Shown: one piece after another, positions 11,401-22,400 of the stretch
How positions within the stretch are numbered: position 1 is the stretch's first letter
Layout of the letters: each line of letters starts with the position of its first letter
Virus record (IMG/VR): IMGVR_UViG_3300003323_000621
Coordinates: 72,153-121,257 of that record
Source: a virus
Strand: one strand, 5' to 3'
Length of the DNA: 49,105 bases
The notes under the pieces: model-generated
Told to the model about the DNA's origin: nothing
The model's input: the letters and a program-made list of their open reading frames with translations, nothing else
The model's database searches: none
Translations under genes and position numbers: made by a program

Positions 11401-13653
11401 GGAACAGGTTCTCAAGCTATAATGAAGCATGGTGGAAGATTTAAAGCTAACTCAGGAGTAAATATTAACTCAGGTGGAAGTATGTCTCAAATATCAAATC
11501 CTGATGAGTCTAATCCAGTATTTAAATTTAATGGTAATAGTCATGAACAAGGAGGTATCAAGATAGACTATAATGGTAATCCTGTAGAAGTAGAAGGTGG
11601 TGAAACTGCTTATATGGATAATGGTGGTAACTTCAATGTATTTGGTAATATGAGAGTTCCAGGTACAAAGATGAACTTTGATACTATGGGAGAGAAGTTA
11701 GCTAAAGAAGAGCAAAAATATAACAAAGGAAAATATAAAGGAGCTGATATAGTTAATGAAGCTGATTTAGAATCTAAAAATCTTTATGAGAGATATAGAT
11801 TTAATGCTGGAAAAGTAATGTTAGAATCTAATGAGCAGGCTGAAAGAAATATTGGTGAAAGAAAAGAAAATTTAGTAGCTCTTCAAAATGCAATGTTACT
11901 TACAGCAAATACATTTGGAGAAGATCCTAAAAAAATGTTCAATGGTAAAGCAAAGAATGGAGCATCTTTTGGAGCTTATGATCCTTATAAGAGAGTACCT
12001 TATGATGCAGCTAAACCTATGCCTAAAGATCCTTATAAACCTAACTTTCCAATAGCCAAGTTTGATAATGGTGGTAGAACTAACAATTATACTGGAAGTA
12101 ATAAATCAAGTGATTTTATGCAACCTTTATTTACACAACAATCATTAAATTCTGAAGCTTCTTTTGTAGATCCTATGCCAATTACATTGGATAATGGTGG
12201 AGGAATAAAAGATAAATTTGCTAAGTTAAAACAACAAACAGAAGCAGCTTTAGCTAAAAAATATCCTGGTAAGAAGATAACTGTAGTTCCTTCTTATGAT
12301 AGAGATATATCTACACAAAGAGGATTAATGGCTTCAAAGAAATCTAAAACTCCTGTATCACTTCATAACCTTGGAGCAGCTGGAGACTATAATATATATG
12401 TTGATGGAAAGTTAGTACAAGACCCTCAAGTATATAAAGATACCTTATGGAAAGAAGCTAATAATCTTGGATTACATTCTTTAGGAGATTGGGATCCTGC
12501 TCATATATCAGCAGTAAAAGAAGGTAAAGGTACAGCATTTAGTACTTTATTAAGTGCAAATCCAGAGATAAGAGATACAGATCAGTATAAAAATACAGTT
12601 TCTTATCTTAAAGATCTTATTGATAAAAAGCAAGCTACTAACAGAGAAATATCTGCTTATAATCAATTAACAGGATCTAAAATAGCTATTCCTAAAGGAA
12701 GAGGATATATAGATAATACAAGAGTATTAGATACTAGTATTCCCAGTGGACAGGTAGCTTTTGGTGAAACTTATATTAATCAAAATCTTACAGATCTCCC
12801 TAATATAGAACAATTACAGGAGACTAATATTCCTAATATTAGTACTAATATAGAAGCTAATGTTCCTAATACTAATAGTTCTACAATAAATAATTCTATT
12901 CCAGACTTTAAAAAACCTGTACCTGGAAAATCAAGAGATATAAGAAATCCTTTATCAATTGATCAATATTTTCCAGAAGCTTATGTATTAGCTACTAATA
13001 GAGAACAACCTGTTCAGGCACAGTATTACACTCCAGAGTTATTCCAACCTTATGAAGTATCTTTCCAAGATTTAAGAAATCAAAATCAAGCTGATTTTAA
13101 TGCTACTACAAGACAATTGGTTAATGCTGGAAGATATGATTTATTATCTACTGTAGCTGCTGATAAGTATAGAGCTAATGAATCTATAACTGCAGGTCAG
13201 GAATTTAGAACTAATCAAGGAATAGCTAATGATGTATATAATAAAAATATAGGATTATTAAATCAAGCAGAGCTTACTAACTTACAAATAGCAGATTTAC
13301 AAGCTGATAGACAAGCTCAAGCTTATGCTAATACTCAGGATAGAACTATAGATGCTATAACTTCATTATCTGCTAAATCTGCTCAGAATAAATTAGAGAC
13401 TAAAACAGCTAATTTATACTCACAAATGATGAAAAACTTTAGCTATAATGAAAAGAATGGAAAAATAGAGTTTAATCCTGATAGTATAACAGGACCTGTT
13501 ATAACTAATCCTAATGGAACTACAACTGAATATATAGATCCTAATAAGAAAATCATAGATTATGAGTATGATTCTAAAGGAAGAAGAACTAGAAAAGTTG
13601 AAACAGAACCTCAATATAAAGTTCAAAAAGCTAGATGGAGATTATTTGGATAA
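8467..13653 (+). CDS. Large multidomain virion protein with zincin motif and M15-type peptidase domain
   Basis: A 1728-residue mosaic. A zinc-protease motif HEYSH is at residues 387-391. A peptidase M15-like domain (about 1245-1370) has SLHNLGAAGD with His1300 and Asp1307, and WDPAH with His1346, the expected SxHxxGxAxD and late His zinc ligands; this family cleaves peptidoglycan peptides. Between domains are repeated (D/N)GG signatures near bases 9175, 10643, 10916, 11617, 12065 and 12190, and a segment (about 11530-11680) with EQGGIKIDYNG and VEVEGGETAYMDNGG. The C-terminal 200 residues are helical and rich in Gln and Asn. It begins one base inside the upstream stop. It probably belongs to the tail or the ejected set and may locally open the cell wall. 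No separate endolysin was seen in this window, so this domain may be important for entry. Confidence 0.65.
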   Translation: MPGDKKKKNYNSRDPRTMAEIQKENINSIPNSQWKNAIPVYLPNDVVVKKGKAVKVPAPKPNEYSPGSSETLDNLSSNVFSYFLGVKNDGLIPSPYRPTNAKDPKSKYYTYKNIKNDIKEDLIGDSYNERIANAEKVYASGNPNYNPIVISKNRSFDDYYNYLSNSKRKVKMSGNSINLGHYNLSAGEDERGRYISAYDKYDWNLLEGAGFNGNSWETYDRIYDDEWDKIQKPTKKEDGGAVGDPIKKSKGNTSTSVPITLYGPTDTVKKGNKTVKVKRPSIIGSLPVQPSINNPIEFLNSYYNSDEFKRKSGSFYDANMSYYKAGDRSYDVEYVDSSNEGSNAVPATKLVTSDMFGKGRGKDPSIILDRSQAKRRGMNLENDILPHEYSHTTRELSADDEAKFIEKNRDFLVKDFYRRYLEDINTTPTEHNFSRWSQSVLNHEQLPSENYSDMNTLRWILYKNNIYDARKGPLTKEQLQKAIEDPNIKDNFMFKRLLKSFSIDDIVELNNTIAYNNQKNNTPMARNGLSMKRKNYMSFDPGGNPSPQEKYYQSSARLSHYKNILNDKLKAKNPEAFSNYFKGLVDLRRSGKTNEADKYVQSTAYNEYLTPQEVKSTLGDNDYNDYLSSIREVNAYDVAQGKQPLYGNVEGETNLNALNYGRRFASLQITPSLSVFNKASGKNYKRNYTYNPVTRQVDVKEEGDVSLRPNYVSSITPTNEVVNNMDDGGVLAFKVPQIPIHTEMMEGPLDGLEKDGIDYYAKSGIHIKPENRGKFNALKKRTGKTTEELTHSKNPLTRKRAIFAQNAKKWNKGKKKDDGGIIEDTYLNPLNYDPTLDYYEEYANNPNLMLDEEAEFGTSLPDPTKPKIDGSITNPNNVGGYLWDPMSQAVPTPFEQNNSGVIDTRTNQQFFTVDPNQQGPQFNGDLNQDSNQQNNPLFRIGEEDIQNGLLGLAYATGNLNRPRSNRMPLLTSYNPYAQGTGSQAIMKHGGRFKANSGVNINSGGSMSQISNPDESNPVFKFNGNSHEQGGIKIDYNGNPVEVEGGETAYMDNGGNFNVFGNMRVPGTKMNFDTMGEKLAKEEQKYNKGKYKGADIVNEADLESKNLYERYRFNAGKVMLESNEQAERNIGERKENLVALQNAMLLTANTFGEDPKKMFNGKAKNGASFGAYDPYKRVPYDAAKPMPKDPYKPNFPIAKFDNGGRTNNYTGSNKSSDFMQPLFTQQSLNSEASFVDPMPITLDNGGGIKDKFAKLKQQTEAALAKKYPGKKITVVPSYDRDISTQRGLMASKKSKTPVSLHNLGAAGDYNIYVDGKLVQDPQVYKDTLWKEANNLGLHSLGDWDPAHISAVKEGKGTAFSTLLSANPEIRDTDQYKNTVSYLKDLIDKKQATNREISAYNQLTGSKIAIPKGRGYIDNTRVLDTSIPSGQVAFGETYINQNLTDLPNIEQLQETNIPNISTNIEANVPNTNSSTINNSIPDFKKPVPGKSRDIRNPLSIDQYFPEAYVLATNREQPVQAQYYTPELFQPYEVSFQDLRNQNQADFNATTRQLVNAGRYDLLSTVAADKYRANESITAGQEFRTNQGIANDVYNKNIGLLNQAELTNLQIADLQADRQAQAYANTQDRTIDAITSLSAKSAQNKLETKTANLYSQMMKNFSYNEKNGKIEFNPDSITGPVITNPNGTTTEYIDPNKKIIDYEYDSKGRRTRKVETEPQYKVQKARWRLFG

Positions 13654-13687
13654 TACATTCTAACTTAATAAATTAATAATTTCTAAT

Positions 13688-13730
13688 AAGATTTGTCAGT
13701 ATTTAATTAAAGTATTGACAAATCTTTTAT
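13688..13730 (+). terminator. Hairpin terminator after the 1728-residue gene
   Basis: A 14-base left arm (13688-13701, AAGATTTGTCAGTA) pairs with 13713-13726 (TATTGACAAATCTT) with a single G.T wobble and an 11-base loop. The right arm runs into a T-rich tract (TTTTAT). It lies 35 bases after the upstream stop and 56 bases before the next ATG. The stem is AT-rich, so strength is uncertain, but length and near-perfect pairing are striking. Confidence 0.65.
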
Positions 13731-13735
13731 CTTTG
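13728..13735 (+). promoter_or_regulatory. Bacteroidota -7-like element
   Basis: TATCTTTG fits the Bacteroidota -7 consensus TAnnTTTG and lies directly behind the hairpin, 20 bases before the ATG at 13756. The only TTG nearby (13715-13717) is too close, about 10 bases instead of about 20, so the -33 element is missing or degenerate. It could restart transcription for the giant virion genes. Confidence 0.45.
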
Positions 13736-13755
13736 TATTCTATAACATAATTTAG

Positions 13756-16425
13756 ATGGCAAATTATAGACAAACTAGACCTATAAATTACTCACCATAC
13801 ATTAGTCAAATTCCTTTACAACCAATGTTACAAGTTGGTAGTCAAGAGCAATTAAATTATAATGTAGCTGTAGACAAAATACAATCTCAAGTAAATCAAT
13901 TGGGAGCTTTAGATATAGCCAGGTCTCAAGGAAGAGCTTATGTTAATCAGAGATTAAATGATCTGGTTAATAAGATAAATGTAGCAGCAGGATCAAATTT
14001 TTCTGATCCTAATGTATTTAATCAGTTAACAGCTATGGCAGGTACAATAGGTAATGATCAAACTATTGTTAATGAAGTTGTAGGTACTCAGATGATGAGG
14101 TCTAAACAAAAAGAGATTACTACTCTTAAGGAAAAGAATCCAGAATTATATTCTCAAAAAAATGAAGAATATGCAATGATGGATATAAATAAATGGTTAT
14201 CTGATGGATCACCTGCAGGTACTAAACTTAATGATAGAAGATCTTTCTCTCCATGGTATGATTCTGAAAAAGAAGCTACAGATTTAACAAAAGATTTCTT
14301 ATCAAGACCAGATGAATTTACTACAGAAACTTTAGATCCTAATACAGGACAAATTATAAAGAAAACTTATAAAGGTAAAACAGCTGATCAAATAAAACAA
14401 TTCTTAAATGCCAATTTATCTAGCAAAGCTAAGAATCAATTTATAATTGATGGTACAGTTAATGGACAGTATATATCAGATCAGGAGTTTTTAAGACAGT
14501 ATCAAGAAGATAAAAACAATCAGATTAGATCATTAATAAATGATGGTAATCAATTAACACAAGCTTATCATAGTAGCTCATTAACTACAGAAGAAAGAAA
14601 TAAAATATCATTACAGGTTAATGATATTAATAAACAAATTCAAGCTTTAAATGCAGATAAAGGTAATGTTGATTATATGAGAGCAGCATTAGCTCAAAAA
14701 CCAGATTATTTTGGTCAAATGTATGCTAATCAGAAAATTAATGCAATGGCTATTACTAGAGAATTTTCTGAAAATGCAGTAACATATGGAACTAATGAAG
14801 CTACAGTTTCTCAGCTAAATAGAATAGCTACCAGAGAAAATATGATGTATACTCAAGCTCAAGAGAATGCCAGAGCTTCTATGGCTAACAAATTAGCTTA
14901 TGATAGATTAGCTGTTGATTCTGGGTTTAAAGAACAGGAACTTGAATTAAAAAGAATTGAGTTAGGTCTTAAATCAGGATTGCAACCTGGAATGGCTCCA
15001 TTTAATCCTAATTCTCCTTCCAGTAGATATGATATTCAAACTACAGGAAAGCAGGATATTACAGAACAAATAACTGGACAGAATGCTTATCAAAAATATC
15101 AAACAGAAACTTTTGGTAAGATAAATAATTATAATGCTAGTAAAGGAGCATTATATGATAATTTATCTAAGATAAAATCTTATCAAGATGATTTAGCTAA
15201 ATCTGTAGGAAAGGTATGGAGTAACATGACAGAACCTGAAAGAAGAAATGCTTTTGATCAATATTTAATAGCAAAGAATTCTGATTGGAATAAAGGTAAT
15301 CAAATGCCTAAAGAATTAGATGATTTCTTTAATGCTTCTACAGAGTTATTAAGAGATGTTACTGTAAGAAGAAACTTTGGTAATAATGCTAATGAAAAGG
15401 TCTTAAAAGATATGCAATCATTAGGAGTATCTAGTGTAACTATAGATGGTAAAACATTTACTCCAGAAGATATTCTTAGATATGTAACTACAGGATTTGG
15501 TCCAATAAAAGATCTTCCAGATGGTTCTGTAGCAGGATATGAAAATGTAGAATATATAGATCCTAAATCAGGATTAAGAGGAACCAGAGTAGTTTATACT
15601 GGAGGTTTAAACAAGTATGCTCCTCTTAGAGAAATGGTTGAAAAATTTAAACAATCTGCTGCCCTTAAAGAATATTACAATCAGTTTAATATGTCTTCAG
15701 GACAGGAGTTATATAAAACTACAAGAACTTTTGATCCTAATAATAAAGCTCAACAAGCAGATTTTACTAAGATGAAAGGTCTTGTTATGGGATTATTACA
15801 ACAACAAGATCAATCAAAAGCTCAAAGTATAAATCCTAATGATATATCTCCAGTATTTCATATTAATAATTCTACTGGAGAAATAGAAGGTACTATCATA
15901 TCTAAAGGTAAAGCAGGTAGAGATGTAATAACTCCATTTAAGGTACAGAATGATGCAATGAAATTTAATAATGCAAGAGATCTTGAGTTACAACAAGAAA
16001 TGTTTTTTAATAATGGAGCTACAGGTTCTATTTTAATAAGAGGACCAAAGCCATTTAATGTAGTGATTAAATCTAACTCTACAGATGCAGCATCTAAATT
16101 TACTGTAGGTCCAGGATTATCAGCAGCTAAGTATACTATATATGATTTAAATAATAATCAAATAAAAGATCCTTATGGTGGATTTGATTCACCCACTGCT
16201 GCAGAAGATTGGATAAAAGGTATGGGTAATGCAATTACTCAACAAGAAGCATCTAAATGGTATAATAGTGTAAAAGATACACCACAATTTAAATCAATGT
16301 CTGATAGACAACAAGCTGATGCTTTAAGTAAACATCTTGAAAACATTGATCCTTCAAATAATATGCAGTTCCAAAGTAATAATGTAATGATGAACATTTT
16401 ACAAGGACTTAAAAATACCAAATAA
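13756..16425 (+). CDS. Putative internal (cargo/ejection) virion protein, helical
   Basis: An 889-residue protein starting MANYRQTRPINYSPYISQIP. It is rich in Gln and Asn and largely predicted helical by eye (VDKIQSQVNQLGALDIARSQ, REFSENAV, NARASMANKLAYDRLAVDSG, EQELELKRIELGLKSG), with a mixed C-terminal half (DPKSGLRGTRVVYTGG; TIYDLNNNQIKDPYGGFDSP). No catalytic motif or membrane segment was recognised. It follows its own -7-like element and precedes the RNA-polymerase gene by 14 bases. In crAss-like phages, helical proteins in this position are packed in the head as cargo. The call is by position and composition. Confidence 0.55.
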   Translation: MANYRQTRPINYSPYISQIPLQPMLQVGSQEQLNYNVAVDKIQSQVNQLGALDIARSQGRAYVNQRLNDLVNKINVAAGSNFSDPNVFNQLTAMAGTIGNDQTIVNEVVGTQMMRSKQKEITTLKEKNPELYSQKNEEYAMMDINKWLSDGSPAGTKLNDRRSFSPWYDSEKEATDLTKDFLSRPDEFTTETLDPNTGQIIKKTYKGKTADQIKQFLNANLSSKAKNQFIIDGTVNGQYISDQEFLRQYQEDKNNQIRSLINDGNQLTQAYHSSSLTTEERNKISLQVNDINKQIQALNADKGNVDYMRAALAQKPDYFGQMYANQKINAMAITREFSENAVTYGTNEATVSQLNRIATRENMMYTQAQENARASMANKLAYDRLAVDSGFKEQELELKRIELGLKSGLQPGMAPFNPNSPSSRYDIQTTGKQDITEQITGQNAYQKYQTETFGKINNYNASKGALYDNLSKIKSYQDDLAKSVGKVWSNMTEPERRNAFDQYLIAKNSDWNKGNQMPKELDDFFNASTELLRDVTVRRNFGNNANEKVLKDMQSLGVSSVTIDGKTFTPEDILRYVTTGFGPIKDLPDGSVAGYENVEYIDPKSGLRGTRVVYTGGLNKYAPLREMVEKFKQSAALKEYYNQFNMSSGQELYKTTRTFDPNNKAQQADFTKMKGLVMGLLQQQDQSKAQSINPNDISPVFHINNSTGEIEGTIISKGKAGRDVITPFKVQNDAMKFNNARDLELQQEMFFNNGATGSILIRGPKPFNVVIKSNSTDAASKFTVGPGLSAAKYTIYDLNNNQIKDPYGGFDSPTAAEDWIKGMGNAITQQEASKWYNSVKDTPQFKSMSDRQQADALSKHLENIDPSNNMQFQSNNVMMNILQGLKNTK

Positions 16426-16439
16426 TAATTAAAAGATTT

Positions 16440-19400
16440 ATGCCAGATAACAATACACAACAACCTAATGTATCAGGAACTCCAACTCCTCAACAGATTT
16501 CTCCTTTATCACAAAGAGATTTCTATACATTAGATAATGTGCATCAGAGTGTTGGTTCTCAATTACAGAAGACTTTATTCTGGGATTATGCAAGAAATGC
16601 AGCTCCTGTAGCTCTTGCTAAAATGCCAACTTTATCTACTAACTATCCTAATTTAATTAATAATAGTGGAGTAATATATCAAGCAGGAGTTCCTAAAGCT
16701 ACAAAGACTTGGGATCAAATGAGTATTGAAGTAGCTAATAATTTAAAAGCTACTAATCCTTATTTTAATACTCCTACAGTACAGAATTCTTATCAAGAAG
16801 CTGGTAGATATTCTACTAATATTCATGGTAATGCTCATGGTTATATTAGAGGAAGAAATAATGAAGATTATGAAGCTTCTAAACAATCAGGATGGGAACT
16901 TGTTCCTATTGGTGTAATTAACTTTCTTGAAAAAACAGGTAGTGTTGCTTTATCATCTATTGGTATGATAGGCAATTTACCTAATGCTTTATTATCAGGA
17001 GATATGTCTAAAGCTGCTGATAACTGGTTATCTAAATGGGCAGATCAAATTTATGAAGATAGATCTAATGTTGTATTTAGATCTGATGAATATAATCAAA
17101 AAGGAGCTTTAGCTAAATTAGGTACTGGAACCTGGTGGGCAGATCAAGGAGCAGATATGGCTGGTTTTGTTGCTGGTAATATTCTTCCTGCTGCAGGTAT
17201 TGCTAAAGTTGGTGTTTTAACAAGAGGATCTAAATATCTTGGTAATGCTATATGGTCTTCTAAAGCAGCAGAATCTTTTGTTGCTGCTACAGAAGCTGGA
17301 CAATTAGCAGCTACTTCTGTTCCTACTGTATTACAAGCTGGTAACTTTTTAGCTAAAAATAATAGATGGTTAAATGGATTAACTACTTTAGAAACTAGTG
17401 CTGCTTCTGCTTATACAGAATCAGTATTTGAAGCTGCTGATACTAAAAAGAGAATTTATCAACAAATGTTAGATGCTGGTAAAGCACCAGATGAAGCTGC
17501 TTCAATAGCTAATACTAATGCTAATAGAACTTTTGGTCTTAATATGATGGTATTACTTCCCTCAGCTTTTTGGGAAGTTAATGCTTTATTGAAAGGTAGA
17601 GAAAATTTAAAACAAGCTGTAAAATATATAAGGAATGGAGAATTAGTATCTCCAGAAATGAAATCTTATATTGCTTCTTTAGGTAAAGGTGCAGCAGAAG
17701 GTGCTTTAGTAGAAGGTTTATGGGAAGAGAATGTTCAACATTCTATACAGGAACTAGCAGATAAAATCTCTTCTGAAAAAATATCTACTTCTTTTTCTGA
17801 TATTGGATCTTCTATAATTTCAGATACATTTGTAAATAACTTTACTACTGATGAAGGTTTAGAAAATATTGTTGGTGGTGTAGTTATGGGTATTTTAATG
17901 GGAGGTAAAAAAGGATACTCTAATGTAAAAGATAATTATAAATTAGCTAAAGTAGCTTCTGAGAAGTATAATAAATCTTATACAGATGAATATAAACTAG
18001 CAAAAGATATAATGAAATTATCTGATTATCAGAAAAATACTGATGATTATATAATGAGAGATGCTAGTGGTAATATTATACTTGAAGATAATGTTGCTAA
18101 AATAAATCATTCTAAGCTTATACAAGATGTTAAATCACTTGGATTACAAGTAGATTTAGGATCTACAATGGCTAGTGCAGCTAATAATAATCTTGATGAT
18201 GTATTTGAAACTGCAAAAAATCAACTTATAGGAGAATATGTTTATAACCACATGAATAATGGTCTTGAAGAAAGAATGTGGGATAAACTTAATTCTTGGC
18301 AAAATCTTAATCAAACTGAAAAAGACCAATTGGGAATCTTCTTTGAAGAAAAAGATTCTGAAGGAAATCCTATATCCTTACAAGACCAATTGAATGATGT
18401 TAAAATTAAGACTGCCAAATATAAAAGATTATATAATCATATAGAATCTATGTATCCTGAAGTATTATATACTGATAAGGAAGGTAGAGAATATGGATAT
18501 AATACAAGAGGTATATTTAGAGAATCAATTTTAAATCAATCTTTATCTGATCAATTAGATAATATTAGAAATGATATATCTAGTCTTAGTTCAGAAATAG
18601 TTGAAGCTTTTGAACAACAACTTTCTTATGGAAGTTATTCTGATAGGAATGAAAAATTGTTATGGGAGGAAAATCAAAAGATAAAATCTTTTATTGCAGA
18701 TAATCCCAACTCTACTTTTAGTATACAATTTAATAAATTAAATTCTTCAGAGAAAGAGACTATTAGTGAACTTAAAAAATCTAATGAAAGATATAAAGAT
18801 CTTACTAATAGAGATAATACTTTACAAGAGATTCAATCTACTGTAGAATCAAGAGATAAAAATGAAACTATTGTAAAAGAGAAATTAAAGAATTTACCAA
18901 AGGATATAGAAGCTGAAAATGAAAGATCTGCTAAAGATGCTAATGATGTATTTGATACTGATACTTTACCAGAACCTCCAGAAGATGTAACTATTGAACC
19001 TGTAAGTGATGATATAGATGCTTTTGAGTCTGCTGTAGCTAGTAATACTACTAAACCTTCAGATAGTATTCCAGGTAAAGATGAAGATATGGCATATAGA
19101 GTAAGTGTAGCTAAACAAGCTATATTAAATCATTATGCAGGTAATAAAACACTTCAGCAACAAGCTAGTGATAAACTTGATCAAATGGATGATCAACAAG
19201 TATTCCAAGCTTATGATGCTGTATTTAAAGATCAAGCTAAGACTTTTAATTTTAAAGGAAAGACTATAACTGTAGGAGATATATATAAAGATAATACAGA
19301 AGTTTCCAGACAATGGAAAGTAGTTGGACAAAACACTTTACCAGGAGCACAAGGAGCTGTAATGTTACAAGATATATCTGATCCTACAAATAAATATGAG

Positions 19401-22400
19401 ATAAGTGAACTATCTCAGTTAGATGCTTTAACTCTTGTAGAATCTAAACCTAAAACTAGTAAAGAGAAAACAGAAGAAAAGAAAGATAATATTAAAAAAT
19501 CTCAACAACCATCTCTTACAGAGGATGGAAATCCTATTGTTAATGAAGATACTCCTAAAATCTGGAGAATTCCTAATGGAAATGTATTTGTTGAAGTATT
19601 TCAACAAATACCTTATTCCTTAAATAAAGCTGCTATAACTTCTGTATTATCATCTACCCCTAAAATAGCTGTTACATCAGGTTTAAGAATAAGATTTAAA
19701 AGAGTTACTGATCCTAATAGGATAGCTAAATATAATGATTTAAGAAATCCAGCAGGTCAGGATTTAATGCCTAATACTAATATAAAACAACATATGGGTG
19801 TTTTATATGATGCTGAAATTATACTTGGTGATCAAGTAATAGGATATTTAACTGACCCTAATAAATACATATTCTATAGTTCTACTGGAGAAATCATCCC
19901 AGTAGAATCTATGACTGAAGAATATTTCTCTACTATATATAATACTAATCAAAAGTATCCAATATCTTTAGAACAATTTAAGAATTATCATTCTCAATCT
20001 ACAAATCTTTATAATGAATTAATAACAAGGTTAGGTAATGAAGATGAAATAATTCTTGAACCATCAGATATAAGTTCATTACTGAGTTGGAATATTAATA
20101 ATGGAGAATATGATTATTCTGATAATAAAGAATATTCCCTTGATCAGTTACAGTTTAATACTGTAATGGGAGAAACTTATATAATAGATTCTCAAAATGT
20201 ATTTGATAGTAATGGATTATTACAATCCAGAACACAAAATGTAATTATATCTGATCCTACAAGATATAATGAGATAGATAAAGTAGTACAAGATTCTTTG
20301 TCTAAACTTAATACAGGTATAAATAATTATGGTAGATATGTAGCTGCTGTACAATTAGGTAATGGGGATATAAAATTTGTAGAACTTACTACTCCAGTAT
20401 TAAGTAATACTGAATTAGAATCTATTATAGATTCAATATTTGAAAGAAGATCTCAGTCTGCTAGTCAAACTAATATAGCAGAAGATAGATCTAAAATACC
20501 TAATGATTATTCATTTAATGATCAGTTTAATAAAGATCTTAATGATTTATTGTTTATATCTTTAGATCAAAAAGGTTGGAAAGCAAAATTAGAAGTATCT
20601 CCTACAGGAAGTTTTAGATTAGTAGTTACTGATTATAGAAATGATGGTAAGCCAATATCAGCTAAAATAAATATTAGTTTAACTACATCTAAGAACATTG
20701 ATGATATAATTAAATCAATCAATAACTCTATAGTAGAATATAATAAAGCTGATATTAAGGATAAATCAATTGCTAAAATTCCATTTAAATTAAACAGATC
20801 TAACTTTAAAAAATCTTTATCTAGAAATCCAACAATAGATGAATTAAGACTTCTTTCTACTTCAGTAAATCCTGGAATAGTAAAGAATGCTTCATTAAGT
20901 ATAGATGTAAAGCAATTTACTCCTACACCTACTTTAGTAACAACTAATGAAGTTATAAGAGAGCCACAATTACCTTCAGAAACTAATGTAACTGTTACTC
21001 TTCCTATAGAAGATGAATCAGGTCAGCCTACAGAAGCTATGATTGGTTCAGGTTCTTATCAAGAAATATCTGAGCAAATTAATAATCTTCAAATACAAAT
21101 TCAAACTATTCTTTCTGAAATAAAAACAAGAAAGGATAAAGAATTTAATAAAGTAGCTAATGAAAATATTAAGAATATTAAAGCTCAAATAGCTGACTTA
21201 ATGACTAGATTACCTAAGACTGAAATAACTCTTAAGGTAATAAACTCTAAAGAGTCTAGAGAAGGTACTATAAGACTTAATGAATTTAAAAAGTTTTTAC
21301 AAAAGAATCTTCCTAGTTATATTAATGTAGCTGATATTAACAATCTTTCTAAGAATTTAATGACTACTGGAACTACAGTAGGTGCATTCCAGAATAACTT
21401 AGAAATATTAGGTAATGGAAAGTTTAAAGTAACAGGTGGTACTATATTTACTGCAGATAATAATTCATTTAAATATCATGAAGCATTCCATGCTGTATTT
21501 AGATTATTATTAGATAACAAACAAATAAAACAATTACTTGATCAGGCAAGCAAAGAAGTAAAAATAAATGATCAATCTATAAATGAGTTTAGAAATTCTT
21601 CTTCTTTATATTCTAATTTAGGTGATTCTCAAATTAGAGAAAGAATATTAGAAGAATATATGGCTGATAAGTTTGAAGAGTGGAAATCTAATAAAGCAAC
21701 AAAAACTGATTCCAGGATAAAAGAGTTTTTTAAACAATTATTGCTTTGGATAAAATCTTTCTCACAAAGAATAGGTTTATCCAAACAGGATCTCTATGTC
21801 CTTTTTGATGATATTAATACTGGTAAATACAAGAATAAAGTAATTCAACAAAACAAATTTACTAATTATGGAGAATATGATCCTCAGAGTGAGGTATTCT
21901 CTACTGATCCTGTACTTAAATTAATTAAGATAGGAGAGGAAATAACTACAGATGAAAATGGTAATAAGCTGGTTACAGCAAAATACTTATCTCAATCTAA
22001 GTCTACTCAAATAGTAAATACTGTTACTTCTGTGTTCTTAAACAGAAGAGAAAATTATAGAGGAAAAATATCTGATCTTATTAATGAAATAATGAATGAT
22101 TATGCTACATTGTATGATCCTTCAAGAGATATATATCTAGAAAGAGAAGATTATTCAGATATTATAGAAGATTTATATGATATTCAAGCTGCTTATTCAG
22201 ATCCTTCTGCAAGAGAATCTATAATTGAAGCTATCAATTATAATCTTAATCAGATGGGCTTTAAACAAGCTTTATTAGAAGATGAAAATGAATCTGTAGA
22301 AGATAATTTTGGTCCTAAAACTACATCTGATTATTCTTTATCTCAAGAGAATATAGACTCACATGAAAATATACCTGCTCTTGTTAGAAGACATATAGGT

